DNA of 64,000 bases, taken from the NCBI GenBank assembly GCA_040367435.1, contig BAABWY010000005.1:1-64000 (forward strand), read 5' to 3'. Under the pieces are notes generated by a model. The model was not told where the DNA came from and did no database searches. It saw only the letters and a program-made list of their open reading frames with translations. The position numbers were made by a program, and so were the translations under genes. Source of the DNA: Hyphomicrobiales bacterium 4NK60-0047b (GTDB lineage: Bacteria > Pseudomonadota > Alphaproteobacteria > Rhizobiales > HXMU1428-3). Shown here piece by piece: positions 38,965-47,140 of this stretch (position 1 is its first letter; each line of letters opens with the position of its first letter).

Positions 38965-39996
38965 ATGAGACTAATTAAAGCCGTAAGTAAAGGTGTAGGT
39001 AAAGCTGCCCCGAAACTGGCATTTACCGCATTGATGGCTTTAGGAGCAGTGAGCTTACAAACCTCTTTTGCAACACCCGCTTATGCCGGTAAAATTTATG
39101 TTACAAATGAAAAAGACGACACGTTGAGTGTTATCGATACAAAAACATTAGAAGTTGTTAAAACCATTCCTGTTGGTGACAGGCCGCGTGGCATCACACT
39201 TTCTAAGGATGGCAAACATTTATACATTTGTGCATCTGACTCTGACACAGTTCAGGTGATGGATGTTGCAACTGATAAGATTTTGCATGAATTGCCTTCT
39301 GGTTTAGACCCTGAGCAATTCGCCTTGCACCCTAATAACCGTCTTTTATTTATTGCAAATGAAGATGATGCGATTACCACTGTTGTCGACACACAGAAAA
39401 AAACAGTCGTTGCACAAATTGATGTGGGCATTGAGCCGGAAGGTATGGCTGTGAGCCCAGATGGCAAATGGGCTATCACAACATCAGAGACAACAAATTT
39501 CGTACACTGGATCAATGTTGAAAAATTGGTACTTGAGCACAACTCTCTTGTCGACCAACGTCCTCGCCATGCTGAGTTTACAAAGGATGGAAAGCGTCTT
39601 TGGGTTTCAGCTGAAATTGGCGGCACTGTGAGTGTTTTCAATGTTGCTGATAAAAGCGAAGTTACAAAGATCAATTTTGAGGTTGCAGGCATTGCCAAAG
39701 ACCGTGTGCAACCTGTTGGTATTCGTTTTTCTAAAGATGGCAAGCTAGCCTTTGTGGCGCTTGGCCCTTCAAACCGCGTTGCTGTTGTTGATACAGAAAC
39801 ATTTAAAGTGACAAAATACCTGCTTGTTGGTCGCCGTGTTTGGCATATGGCTATGACACCAGATGGTAAGCAGATGTATACAACAAATGGAGTTTCCGGG
39901 GATGTCTCAGTTGTTGATTTATCGACATTAAAAGTTGTTAAATCTATTAAAGTTGGACGTTACCCTTGGGGCGCTGTTTACGTTCCAAGCAAATAA
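38965..39996 (+). CDS. YVTN beta-propeller protein of the PQQ-dependent catabolism cluster
   Basis: A 343-residue periplasmic beta-propeller. The signal (about 1-42) ends in FATPAYAGK. Repeats such as KIYVTNEKDDTLSVIDTKTLEVVKTIPVGDRPRGITLSKDGK recur roughly every 42 residues, about seven blades, ending KSIKVGRYPWGAVYVPSK. It is of the PQQ-dependent catabolism-associated propeller family. In other genomes these lie beside quinoprotein alcohol dehydrogenases and this same ABC transporter; the function is unknown. ATG 38965 has a strong AAGGAGAG site. A terminator (40014-40045) follows, so the ABC ATPase probably has its own promoter. Confidence 0.88.
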   Translation: MRLIKAVSKGVGKAAPKLAFTALMALGAVSLQTSFATPAYAGKIYVTNEKDDTLSVIDTKTLEVVKTIPVGDRPRGITLSKDGKHLYICASDSDTVQVMDVATDKILHELPSGLDPEQFALHPNNRLLFIANEDDAITTVVDTQKKTVVAQIDVGIEPEGMAVSPDGKWAITTSETTNFVHWINVEKLVLEHNSLVDQRPRHAEFTKDGKRLWVSAEIGGTVSVFNVADKSEVTKINFEVAGIAKDRVQPVGIRFSKDGKLAFVALGPSNRVAVVDTETFKVTKYLLVGRRVWHMAMTPDGKQMYTTNGVSGDVSVVDLSTLKVVKSIKVGRYPWGAVYVPSK

Positions 39997-40013
39997 AACC
40001 TATAAATTATACA

Positions 40014-40045
40014 AATCCAGGCAAAGTAATTTGCCTGGATTTTTT
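40014..40045 (+). terminator. Rho-independent terminator after the propeller gene
   Basis: AATCCAGGCAAA/TTTGCCTGGATT, a perfect 12-bp stem with a 4-base loop, followed by TTTTCTTTG. Confidence 0.93.
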
Positions 40046-40221
40046 CTTTGAATGCTCTAATTGGTTCAGTGAATTTGATTAAGCCCATGTCATATAACTA
40101 AATGATCATTTTATTACGGGTCTTCAAATCTTTACATACATCAACACTGGACCTAAGCTGCTTTGCGAAATAGAAATTTAATGCCTCACTTGGCAACTGC
40201 TGATTATTCGAAAGCTAATTC

Positions 40222-41010
40222 ATGACAGATACCCTCTCAAATCAGTCCCCTCATTCCGAAATGGTTCCAACTGCGGCGATTTCTATCGAGGGGGTTTCTT
40301 ATAATTACGGGAAGCGCAAAGCGCTTAATGATGTGAGCTTTCAGGTGTTGCCAGGGCAGTTTACAGCGCTACTTGGTGCAAATGGTGCTGGCAAGTCAAC
40401 ATTACTTTCACTGATCACTCGCTTGTTTGATACACCCGATGGTACCATTTCTATTGACGGGAAATCTTTTGCCTCTCATGGTTCAAAAGCACTGGCGCCA
40501 CTTGGTGTTGTCTTTCAACAAACAACATTAGATCTCGATTTATCTGTCAGGCAGAATTTAAGATATTTTGCCAGATTGCGCGGCATGTCTTCATCTTTTG
40601 CAAAGCAAAGAATTGAAGAAACACTTTCAGCCTTAGAAATGTTTGAGCGGGTTGATGAACGGGTTCGAGATTTAAATGGTGGGCATCGCCGCCGTGTTGA
40701 GATTGCTCGCTCCATGTTGCATCAGCCGAAATTGCTTTTACTAGATGAACCGACAGTTGGCCTCGATATTCAAACTCGCCGCGTCATTGTAAATCATATT
40801 CATAACCTTGCGAAAAACGACAACGTTGCTGTTCTCTGGACGACGCATTTGATGGATGAAATCTGGGATGAGGACCACTTAATCGTCCTGGATAAGGGGA
40901 AGATCATTGAAGACGGCACTGTCAAAGAGATTTTGAGTAAGAATGGGGCGAATTCTGTGAGTGATGTTTTCGAGAGTATTATTATTCAAGAAGAGGAGCG
41001 GTTAAAATGA
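40222..41010 (+). CDS. ABC transporter ATP-binding protein of the PQQ-linked cluster
   Basis: A 262-residue ABC ATPase. Walker A is GANGAGKSTLL; the Q-loop is VVFQQTTLDLDL. The signature reads LNGGHRRRVEIARSM in place of the usual LSGGQ, Walker B is LLLLDEPTVGLD and the H-loop WTTHLMDE. Its size and motif set fit the ATP-binding subunit associated with PQQ-dependent alcohol dehydrogenase. ABC-2-type permeases of this kind export, so the system may export a substance from the cytoplasm. It overlaps the permease gene by 4 bases (ATGA), so the two are translationally coupled. Confidence 0.9.
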   Translation: MTDTLSNQSPHSEMVPTAAISIEGVSYNYGKRKALNDVSFQVLPGQFTALLGANGAGKSTLLSLITRLFDTPDGTISIDGKSFASHGSKALAPLGVVFQQTTLDLDLSVRQNLRYFARLRGMSSSFAKQRIEETLSALEMFERVDERVRDLNGGHRRRVEIARSMLHQPKLLLLDEPTVGLDIQTRRVIVNHIHNLAKNDNVAVLWTTHLMDEIWDEDHLIVLDKGKIIEDGTVKEILSKNGANSVSDVFESIIIQEEERLK

Positions 41011-41828
41011 TAGACGGTTTGATGATCCGCGCTCTTTATGGCATTTTATACCGCGAATTTTTGCGCTTCTTCCAACAACGTGCTCGTTTTTTATCAGCGC
41101 TTGTCCGGCCCTTGATTTGGCTGCTTGTCTTTTCTGCCGGCTGGCGGCAAACCCAGGGCCTTGCGCCTTATGCTCCATATCAGACATATATTCCTTATGA
41201 GGTTTATATGATCCCGGGGCTTTGCGCTATGATCCAATTGTTTAATGGGATGCAAAGCTCCCTTTCGATGATTTATGACCGGGAGATGGGCTCTATGCGC
41301 GTGCTCCTCACCACGCCTCTGCCGCGCTGGTTTATCTTGGTTGCTCGACTTTTCGCCGGTGTTGCGGTCTCGCTTTTACAGGTTTATGCCTTTTTAGCGA
41401 TTGCATTTATCTTTACTTATTTTGAATTTTTGGAACTTGACATAGACCCTATTGGCTACCTCACCGTTCTGCCAGCTTTAGTTATTTGTGGCTTTATGCT
41501 TGGCGCTCTCGGAATGGCACTTTCAGCAACCGTTAAGCAGCTAGAGAACTTTGCTGGCGTGATGAATTTTGTGATTTTCCCTATGTTTTTCATCTCAAGC
41601 GCCTTGTTCCCCTTATGGCGAATTAAGGATCTTTCTTACACATTTTACCAATTTTGCATCTACAACCCGTTTACCTATGCTGTTGAGCTTATTCGTTTTG
41701 CTTTGCATGGGCAGTTTTACGCCGAGGGAGCGCTTGTAGTTGCCGTTACCAGCCTTATAGCTCTTGGGCTAGCTATTTATGCTTATGACCCTTCACGGGG
41801 GCTCAAAGCGAAGGGGAAAAAGGGGTGA
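41007..41828 (+). CDS. ABC-2 type permease of the PQQ-linked cluster
   Basis: A 273-residue membrane protein with six predicted helices. Starts MIDGLMIRALYGILYREFLRFFQQRARF, then VRPLIWLLVFSAGW; MIPGLCAMIQLFNGMQSSLSMIYDREMGSMRVLLTTPLPRW marks ABC-2 permeases. It pairs with the ATPase at 40222-41010. It belongs to the PedC-like family named for alcohol-oxidising pseudomonads. The transported molecule is unknown. A repeat hairpin starts 8 bases after the stop. Confidence 0.88.
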   Translation: MIDGLMIRALYGILYREFLRFFQQRARFLSALVRPLIWLLVFSAGWRQTQGLAPYAPYQTYIPYEVYMIPGLCAMIQLFNGMQSSLSMIYDREMGSMRVLLTTPLPRWFILVARLFAGVAVSLLQVYAFLAIAFIFTYFEFLELDIDPIGYLTVLPALVICGFMLGALGMALSATVKQLENFAGVMNFVIFPMFFISSALFPLWRIKDLSYTFYQFCIYNPFTYAVELIRFALHGQFYAEGALVVAVTSLIALGLAIYAYDPSRGLKAKGKKG

Positions 41829-41835
41829 TTTTTAT

Positions 41836-41868
41836 TGGCGCTTCAGTTGCCCACTATGCAACCGCGCT
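41836..41868 (+). repeat. Short hairpin repeat, single unit
   Basis: GGCGCTTCAGTTGC-CCACTAT-GCAACCGCGC: inner stem GTTGC/GCAAC, outer GCGC/GCGC. Directly followed by a long element. Confidence 0.85.
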
Positions 41869-41873
41869 ATTCT

Positions 41874-41988
41874 CTCTCACGGGCTATTTTTTCGCTGAAA
41901 TAGCGAAAAGCCCTCCGAGGGGCGGGGCTTGCCCCGGGCAGCTCACGCTGCCATGTCCTGACGCCGAAAAGGCGTCACTCCTTCCTCG
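41874..41988 (+). repeat. Long modular hairpin element, copy 4
   Basis: Stems TTTTCGCT/AGCGAAAA, GGGGC/GCCCC, GGCAGC/GCTGCC, TGACGCC/GGCGTCA, set in the fixed linkers CTCTCACGGGCTATT, GCCCTCCGAGGGGCGG, CATGTCC and CTCCTTCCTCG. Downstream of the ABC permease. The remaining 240 bases before rpmE hold no ORF and probably carry its promoter. Confidence 0.9.
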
Positions 41989-42228
41989 TTTGGTGAGTTT
42001 TTTGCTTTGTGCGATCTGCCGAATTCAGCCTGTTTACTATGAATAGCTGATATATGAGAGAGTGGAATATTGATGATAATTTTATTCCACTATCCCTTGC
42101 GTTAGCCTCTAATATCGGTTATAGGTTCTTTTTTGAATTCCATACATTATTATAACTTGGCCTTGAGCTGGTTGGATGTCATTGTATTGACACAGCTTTT
42201 GAGGCGTAAATATGCGAGTGTTTGAGCG

Positions 42229-42447
42229 ATGAAAGCAGATATTCATCCTGATTACCATAAGGTAAAGATTGTACTGACAGACGGTACAGAACTTGATTCA
42301 TATTCAACATATGGCGTTGAAGGTGACCGGATCGTTTTGGATATTGATCCAAACACACACCCAGCTTGGACTGGCGGTAGCCAGCATCTTGTTGACCGTG
42401 GTGGCCGTGTTTCTAAGTTTAAGAAAAAGTTCGACGGTTTTCTATAG
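42229..42447 (+). CDS. rpmE: Large ribosomal subunit protein bL31
   Basis: A 72-residue ribosomal protein. [29 protein letters not shown] is the standard alphaproteobacterial bL31 start, and [26 protein letters not shown] its C-terminal half. The zinc-binding cysteines of the C+ type are absent, so this is the zinc-independent form. The ribosome site is weak (GAG 3 bases before the ATG). A terminator follows at 42550-42589. The order rpmE followed by rcdA-DUF1192 and quinone oxidoreductase is common in the order. Confidence 0.96.
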   Translation: MKADIHPDYHKVKIVLTDGTELDSYSTYGVEGDRIVLDIDPNTHPAWTGGSQHLVDRGGRVSKFKKKFDGFL

Positions 42448-42549
42448 GCCTAGCTAATCTAGGTTTATTTAATAACCAAAAGAAATTCCCTCCTCTTTCA
42501 GAAAAGGGGTTCGGGTAGTGCAGATTATTCTTTTTGGTTTAATCAATTA

Positions 42550-42589
42550 AAGCTCACAGGTGATTAAAGCGCTCTGTGGGCTTTTTTTT
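42550..42589 (+). terminator. Rho-independent terminator after rpmE
   Basis: AAGCTCACAG/CTGTGGGCTT (one wobble) followed by eight T. The long repeat element begins immediately after the T-tract. Confidence 0.92.
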
Positions 42590-42590
42590 G

Positions 42591-42701
42591 CTCTCACGGC
42601 TATTCCATGAGCTGAAGCTCATGGGCCTACGAGGTGCGGCGCTCGCGCCGGGCAGCTCTGCTGCCATGTACGTGCTCTGAAGTAGAGCACTCCCTTCTTC
42701 A
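42591..42701 (+). repeat. Long modular hairpin element, copy 5
   Basis: Stems CCATGAGCT/AGCTCATGG, GGCGC/GCGCC, GGCAGC/GCTGCC and GTGCTCT/AGAGCAC (loop GAAGT). Linkers CTCTCACGGCTATT, GGCCTACGAGGTGCGG, CATGTAC and CTCCCTTCTTCA. It starts 2 bases after the rpmE terminator T-tract. Confidence 0.92.
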
Positions 42702-42722
42702 TATGGTTAGATTGTTTTTTAT

Positions 42723-42838
42723 CTCTCACGGCTATTCCGCCGCTAAGGCGGCGGGCCTCCGAGGGGCGGTGCTAGGCACCGGGCTGCACTGTCGTTTCGC
42801 CATGTCCCTCAGCCTGAAGTAGGCTGAGCTCCTTCTTA
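42723..42838 (+). repeat. Long modular hairpin element, copy 6
   Basis: Stems CCGCCGC/GCGGCGG (loop TAAG), GGTGC/GCACC (loop TAG), an irregular third stem, and CTCAGCCT/AGGCTGAG (loop GAAGT). It lies 21 bases after copy 5, making a direct tandem of two elements with unlike stems. Confidence 0.9.
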
Positions 42839-42899
42839 GTGAAGTGAGATAGCTGCAATTTCTAATGATAACTATTCGGAGCTATGTATTATAACTGGA

Positions 42900-43565
42900 T
42901 TAATTTGGTAACAACCAATCTTTAGGTTCGGATATTTCTCCGCAGGCGCTTAACTTACCCTGTGTTCTTGCAAGATACTGGACAATGTTATTTTGTTTGT
43001 CGAAATAAAAATGCCACCTATCAAAGACATAGTAATAAACACCTTCGCCCTGTAGAATTCTCCTTAGAATGCCCGGATCATACGCTCCATCAGAATATTC
43101 TTTTTCGTATAGCGAATTACCTGGAGTTGGTGTTTTCCAGCCAATAAATTTGTCTGAGATCAAACAGCAATTTTTATTTTTTTTGAAGAACGCTTCTTTG
43201 CTCTTATAGGGAAGGATTTTTTGCTCAGCACCATTGTGGTGTCCCCTTCCAGTTGATAGTTCATCTTTTTGCAACATGTCGAGCAATATTGAATAATATT
43301 CTTTATCTGATAAAATTTTGAACTTATCGCCGAAGCTTACATACTTCGTTGATCCGTTTTCCGTTTTTATCCATTTTCCTGGTAAACTATACCTAGCCGC
43401 ATTTTTCAAAAAAATTTCTTTTAATTCAGCTTGAGTTAAGCGACGAGATTTTTCAAAACAATATCCGGTGTAATTTAAGTAGCCTGTCTTGAATGGTTCC
43501 CACATGTATACTGTGGTAACTCCCAAGAGAAGTAAGAAAAAATATTTTAGATATTTTTGTTTCAT
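42900..43565 (-). CDS. Hypothetical membrane-anchored protein
   Basis: A 221-residue protein of unknown function. A single N-terminal hydrophobic helix (KYFFLLLLGVTTVYMW) suggests membrane anchoring or secretion, and the remainder is hydrophilic. A central repeat of Cys residues (two in ENGSTKYVS... and KKNKNCCLISDKFIGW) and a C-terminal RILQGEGVYYYVFDRWHFYFDKQNNIVQYLARTQG give little family information. I do not recognise a domain. ATG 43565 has GGA 9 bases upstream; a longer start would sit in the terminator hairpin at 43613-43641. No clear operon partner. Confidence 0.65.
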   Translation of the reverse strand: MKQKYLKYFFLLLLGVTTVYMWEPFKTGYLNYTGYCFEKSRRLTQAELKEIFLKNAARYSLPGKWIKTENGSTKYVSFGDKFKILSDKEYYSILLDMLQKDELSTGRGHHNGAEQKILPYKSKEAFFKKNKNCCLISDKFIGWKTPTPGNSLYEKEYSDGAYDPGILRRILQGEGVYYYVFDRWHFYFDKQNNIVQYLARTQGKLSACGEISEPKDWLLPN

Positions 43566-43612
43566 TACAAAAATTCCAAACAGCCAGAAGATGAAAACGT
43601 CAGTCGTAAAAA

Positions 43613-43641
43613 AGCCGGGCATCTTTTAAGATTGCCCGGCT
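43613..43641 (-). terminator. Rho-independent terminator downstream of rcdA
   Basis: AGCCGGGCA/TGCCCGGCT, a 9-bp perfect stem. On the - strand it is followed by six T; on the + strand GTTTTT follows. It lies 100 bases beyond the rcdA stop codon. Confidence 0.85.
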
Positions 43642-43661
43642 GTTTTTGCCGCTTTTTTAAT

Positions 43662-43728
43662 GCGTCTTCAGATTGCCTTATCTGTGCTTCAGATGCCTAC
43701 TAGGCATCCGCAAGGAGCAACCGAGGCC
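43662..43728 (+). repeat. Nested short hairpin repeat downstream of rcdA
   Basis: The outer arms CAGATTGCC and GAGCAACCGAGG enclose an inner unit GTGCTTCAGATGCC-TACTA-GGCATCCGC. The same nested layout is found in 49632-49768. Confidence 0.75.
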
Positions 43729-43741
43729 GAATAAAAAAACT

Positions 43742-44290
43742 CTATGAGCGTGGAAGTGTAATTTCTTCTGCGCCGAATGCGTTTTGTAGCATTTGCAACT
43801 GTTTTGTTAGTGGGTTATCTGCCACTGATTTTGTTTTTGGCTCTTCGTGGATCATGCGATCTAGAGAGTGGATGCGATCAAACAGGCGTTCTGCATTTTT
43901 AATCAATTGCTGTAGGCGGGCTGGTAGCTCGCTGAAGTTTTTGATGTGTGCTGCTCTTGTAGACGCCTGGATTTTAACTTTGTGCTTTTCGGCAGATGCT
44001 TGTTCTTCTGTCATCTCGCCTTCGTTCACAGCACGCTGGATAAGCAACCATGAAGCCATTTGCATCAAACGAGTGGTTAGACGCATGCTTTCAGTTGCAT
44101 ATGAAAGGGATGATGTTTGAGATAGAGCTTTTGCTTCTCTGCGGCCATCTGTGTCTAGATAGTTCGCTGTTTCTTCAACGAGAGACATGCCCTCTTTAAA
44201 AATCTCATTAAAACACTCAGAACTTACGAAACGTTCCCCGAAAGAAATGGTTTCGGACTCTTTTACATTACTATCAATTACGCGAGACAT
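43742..44290 (-). CDS. rcdA: RcdA/DUF1465 family protein, regulator of CtrA degradation
   Basis: A 182-residue all-helical protein of the DUF1465 family, which includes Caulobacter RcdA, the adaptor directing ClpXP to degrade CtrA at the G1-S transition. FGERFVSSECFNEIFKEGMSLVEETANYLD, ATESMRLTTRLMQMASWLLIQRAVNEGEM and the C-terminal LPARLQQLIKNAERLFDRIHSLDRMI fit well. The conserved place next to DUF1192 and trcR supports the call. Cytosolic, dimeric in Caulobacter. The C-terminal region after residue 155 is presumably disordered. Function in this organism is inferred from the family. Confidence 0.9.
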   Translation of the reverse strand: MSRVIDSNVKESETISFGERFVSSECFNEIFKEGMSLVEETANYLDTDGRREAKALSQTSSLSYATESMRLTTRLMQMASWLLIQRAVNEGEMTEEQASAEKHKVKIQASTRAAHIKNFSELPARLQQLIKNAERLFDRIHSLDRMIHEEPKTKSVADNPLTKQLQMLQNAFGAEEITLPRS

Positions 44291-44378
44291 ATTTACTCTT
44301 TCAAATTACAAATCAACTTACTGAAGCTAGCTAAGCTCAAATATTGGAGCAAAAATAAGGCCAGTTTTCAGATTTACA

Positions 44379-44410
44379 CGCTTCAGATGCCGACTAGCAT
44401 CCGTATTGCA
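44379..44410 (+). repeat. Short hairpin repeat, GATGC/GCATC form
   Basis: CGCTTCAGATGC-CGACTA-GCATCCGTATTG. The inner stem GATGC/GCATC replaces the usual GGTTGC/GCAACC. Confidence 0.75.
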
Positions 44411-44462
44411 ATAACTCTCTCACAAGTATGAACGATTTTTTTCCTTTTGGCCAATAAAAAAG

Positions 44463-44483
44463 GAGCCGCCAATTAGGCGGCTC
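44463..44483 (-). terminator. Rho-independent terminator after the DUF1192 gene
   Basis: GAGCCGCC-AATTA-GGCGGCTC, perfect 8-bp stem; on the - strand followed by CTTTTTTATTG. Confidence 0.82.
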
Positions 44484-44679
44484 AGGAAGTTAACAGGGAG
44501 GCGTCACAGAGCAGCTAGTAAGCTCTGTTGTTCAGAATTAACTGAATATATTAAACATAACCCAAATCAGTTAATTAAGTATTAATTAATAGTTTTCGAG
44601 TGATTCTTATGAAGCAGAAGATAAGGAAATCTTTACCCTGACTACTGTTACGTCCAAGTTTATGCCTAATATTTACTTA

Positions 44680-44880
44680 CTAACCACCTGTTTTGAATAA
44701 GTTTTCAGCTTGGCTTGTTTGGGCCTTCTTTTCCTTGATCATGGCTTCAACTCTGTTTTTCTCATCATCCAGAGCTGTAAGTCTTATGGTTAATTCCTCG
44801 ATTGAAAATTGAGTTAAGTCCTCTCCAACTAAGATCTTTCCTGTTTGCTTTTTTCTTGGTTGAAACTCTTCTTCATCCAT
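44680..44880 (-). CDS. DUF1192 family small protein
   Basis: A 66-residue acidic protein. MDEEEFQPRKKQTGKILVGEDLTQFSIEELTIRLTALDDEKNRVEAMIKEKK is typical of DUF1192, a short helical, coiled-coil-like protein of unknown function found almost only in alphaproteobacteria. ATG 44880 is the family start. It is divergent from the quinone oxidoreductase gene, with 131 bases between. Confidence 0.85.
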   Translation of the reverse strand: MDEEEFQPRKKQTGKILVGEDLTQFSIEELTIRLTALDDEKNRVEAMIKEKKAQTSQAENLFKTGG

Positions 44881-45011
44881 AAATTTATTCCTTAAATTTC
44901 TACTATTCCTGGCTTTGAAATTCGAGTACACAAGTCACAATAATAAAATTGTGGATTAAAATGAAGCACTGCTTTTGGGCATCGTTTCATTTTGAACTAA
45001 AGGATTGTCTC

Positions 45012-46013
45012 ATGTCTTTGCCAGAAACTATGCGCTGTGTTCCAACCTCAGAGACCAAAGGAGCCGCTGGTCTTCAGGTCGTCACTGAAGCTTTACCTGA
45101 AGTTGGTGCCAATGATATTTTAATTAAAGTGCAGGCGGCTGGAATTAACAGACCAGACATCCTCCAGCGTGATGGGCTTTACCCAGCGCCAAAGGGGCAT
45201 TCTCATATTTTAGGTCTCGAAGTGGCTGGGGAAATTGTAGCGCTTGGCTCTGATGTGACAACTCATGCACTCGGCGATCAGGTAACAGCGCTGGTGAATG
45301 GCGGCGGATATGCCGAATATTGTTTAGCTGACAGTGGTTCTGCTCTTCCAATTCCAAAAGGCCTTTCTCTCGTAGAAGCTGCCGGCTTGCCAGAGACCTT
45401 CTTTACTGTTTGGTACAATGTATTCCAAACCGGTGGTCTGAAGGCTGGTGAGTGGTTCATGGTGCATGGCGGCACAAGCGGCATTGGCACGACGGCCATT
45501 CAAATGGCGAAAGCATTTGGCGCCAAAGTCATCGCAACTTGTGGTTCTGATGAGAAATGCTCAGCTGTCCTCGAACTTGGTGCCGATGTCGCGGTTAATT
45601 ATAAAACGCAAGATTTTGTCGAAGTGGCAAAAGAAGCCACTGGCAAGGCAGGCGTCAATGTTATTCTTGATATGGTTGGTGGTTCTTATATTGAAAAAAA
45701 CTATTCAGCTGCGAGCGTTGATGGTCGGATTGTTCAAATAGCATTCCTAGAAGGCTCAAAGGTTGAAATCAATTATATGCGCTTGATGATGAAGCGCCTT
45801 GTTCATACAGGATCAACCTTGCGGGCACGCGATAACCAAACAAAGGCAGGCATTGCTTCTGAGGTGCAAGAGAAAATCTGGCCATTGTTAGAAGACAAAA
45901 CGATCAAACCTGTTGTTTCTAAATGTTTTGCTCTTGATGATATCAGATCCGCTCATGAATTTCTTGAAAGTGGCGCTCATATTGGCAAAGTGATTCTTGA
46001 TATGGATCTTTAA
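45012..46013 (+). CDS. NAD(P)H:quinone oxidoreductase, zinc-free MDR family
   Basis: A 333-residue MDR/zeta-crystallin-type oxidoreductase. The N-terminal GroES-like domain contains GINRPDILQRDGLYPAPKG and LGLEVAGEIVALG. The Rossmann domain has VHGGTSGIGTTAIQMAKAFGAKVIATCGSDEKC. No catalytic zinc ligands are seen, which places it with quinone oxidoreductases (QOR/PIG3-like). It probably reduces quinones or enals with NADPH. ATG 45012 has AAAGGA 7 bases upstream; the longer frame is not supported. It is divergent from DUF1192. Confidence 0.9.
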   Translation: MSLPETMRCVPTSETKGAAGLQVVTEALPEVGANDILIKVQAAGINRPDILQRDGLYPAPKGHSHILGLEVAGEIVALGSDVTTHALGDQVTALVNGGGYAEYCLADSGSALPIPKGLSLVEAAGLPETFFTVWYNVFQTGGLKAGEWFMVHGGTSGIGTTAIQMAKAFGAKVIATCGSDEKCSAVLELGADVAVNYKTQDFVEVAKEATGKAGVNVILDMVGGSYIEKNYSAASVDGRIVQIAFLEGSKVEINYMRLMMKRLVHTGSTLRARDNQTKAGIASEVQEKIWPLLEDKTIKPVVSKCFALDDIRSAHEFLESGAHIGKVILDMDL

Positions 46014-46418
46014 ACAACAAGGTCTTTAAGGCCTAATAAATGATATAGGCCCTTGTTTTGCCGAATTAACATGTAAAATAGAGTGAAATGAAACTCAAAA
46101 GTGAATTTATTACATTTATATTGATGCAGCGGCTTGACTAGATGTGAAAAAATCGGCAATTATGGGCACAATCGCACCTGTTTTTTTGAATATGGTATGG
46201 AGCCATCTGCGAGTGCCTTTCTATTAATAAGCCTTTTTTTACCACTCAGGGAAAGTGGGATCCTTTTAGAGGATTGAGGTCTTCTCTTAAAGATTTGTAT
46301 CACTTTAAATTGATTATAATCTTTGGAGGGCTATTCGTACTATTGATATATGAGCCCTATCGGTGATGCTCAAATCCCATCAATATCATCACCTAATTTG
46401 AGGGCGGAGAATTGTTTT
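46014..46418. other. 405-bp leader region of trcR
   Basis: No supported ORF. It holds weak hairpins (for example CCACT/AGTGG near 46240) and an AAAGATT/AATCTTT pair at 46289-46324 just before a GGAGGG purine run. It probably carries the trcR promoter and 5' untranslated region; I see no known RNA family. Confidence 0.45.
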
Positions 46419-47132
46419 ATGTCTAAAACACCATTAATGCCAAAAGCAACAGCTGTTTGGCTTGTAGATAACACATCACTAACTTTCGAACAGATCGCAG
46501 AATTCTGCGGATTACATGTTCTTGAAGTTAAGGGCATTGCTGATGGGGATGTTGCCCATGGAATTAAGGGCATGGACCCTATTTCATCTGGTCAGTTAAG
46601 CCGTGAAGAAATTGCACGTGCTCAAAAAGATAGTAGCTATCATATTCAACTTTCTGAATCGAAAGTGGAAATTCCTGAGATTAAGAAAAAACGGTCTCCG
46701 CGTTATACGCCGGTTTCCCGCCGTCAAGACCGTCCTAATGCCATTTTATGGCTTTTAAAACGCCATCCTGAATTAAAGGATAGCCAGCTTATGCGCCTTG
46801 TTGGCACAACGAAGCCTACAATCGAAGCTATTAGAGAGCGTACTCACTGGAACTCATCAAATTTGCAACCGCTTGACCCGGTTACATTAGGGCTTTGCAG
46901 TCAAACCGAGCTTGATGCTGCGGTTCAAAAAGCTGCACGTCGTCTTGCGCGCGAAGCAAAAGAGCAAGGCATTGAACTGCCCGTGAAAACAGGCACTCTA
47001 CTACCGAGTGAAGAAACTATTGATCTGGGTGGTGACACTAGTAGCGTTACTGAGGCACCTGAAGCTGAAGTTTCTATTGAGAGTGTGTTTGGTGAACAAA
47101 CTAAAGATGACAAAGCTGATAGCGAAAGTTAA
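46419..47132 (+). CDS. trcR: TrcR/DUF1013 cell-cycle transcriptional regulator
   Basis: A 237-residue protein of the DUF1013 family, called TrcR in alphaproteobacteria for its role in cell-cycle transcription. PLMPKATAVWLVDNTSLTFEQIAEFCGLHVLEVKGIADGDVAHGIKGMDPI at the start, then the second half NAILWLLKRHPELKDSQLMRLVGTTKPTIEAIRERTHWNSSNLQPLDPV, which looks like two helix-turn-helix units. The C-terminal 45 residues are an acidic disordered tail. ATG 46419 has GGAGA about 8 bases upstream; the frame open to 46350 is not needed. A terminator follows at 47185-47204. Confidence 0.92.
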   Translation: MSKTPLMPKATAVWLVDNTSLTFEQIAEFCGLHVLEVKGIADGDVAHGIKGMDPISSGQLSREEIARAQKDSSYHIQLSESKVEIPEIKKKRSPRYTPVSRRQDRPNAILWLLKRHPELKDSQLMRLVGTTKPTIEAIRERTHWNSSNLQPLDPVTLGLCSQTELDAAVQKAARRLAREAKEQGIELPVKTGTLLPSEETIDLGGDTSSVTEAPEAEVSIESVFGEQTKDDKADSES

Positions 47133-47140
47133 TCTTTTCT

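Larger units (their letters stand above)
44291..44679. other. 389-bp region between rcdA and the DUF1192 gene
   Basis: Contains a single short hairpin repeat (44379-44410), a terminator for the DUF1192 gene (44463-44483) and otherwise AT-rich sequence carrying the rcdA promoter. No ORF. Confidence 0.5.

Noticed and set aside
42634-42822. Small protein ORF on the + strand
   Set aside because: It lies within two long hairpin elements; similar open frames (14345-14530, 41825-42046, 62540-62749) arise in the other copies and have no ribosome site or coding bias.
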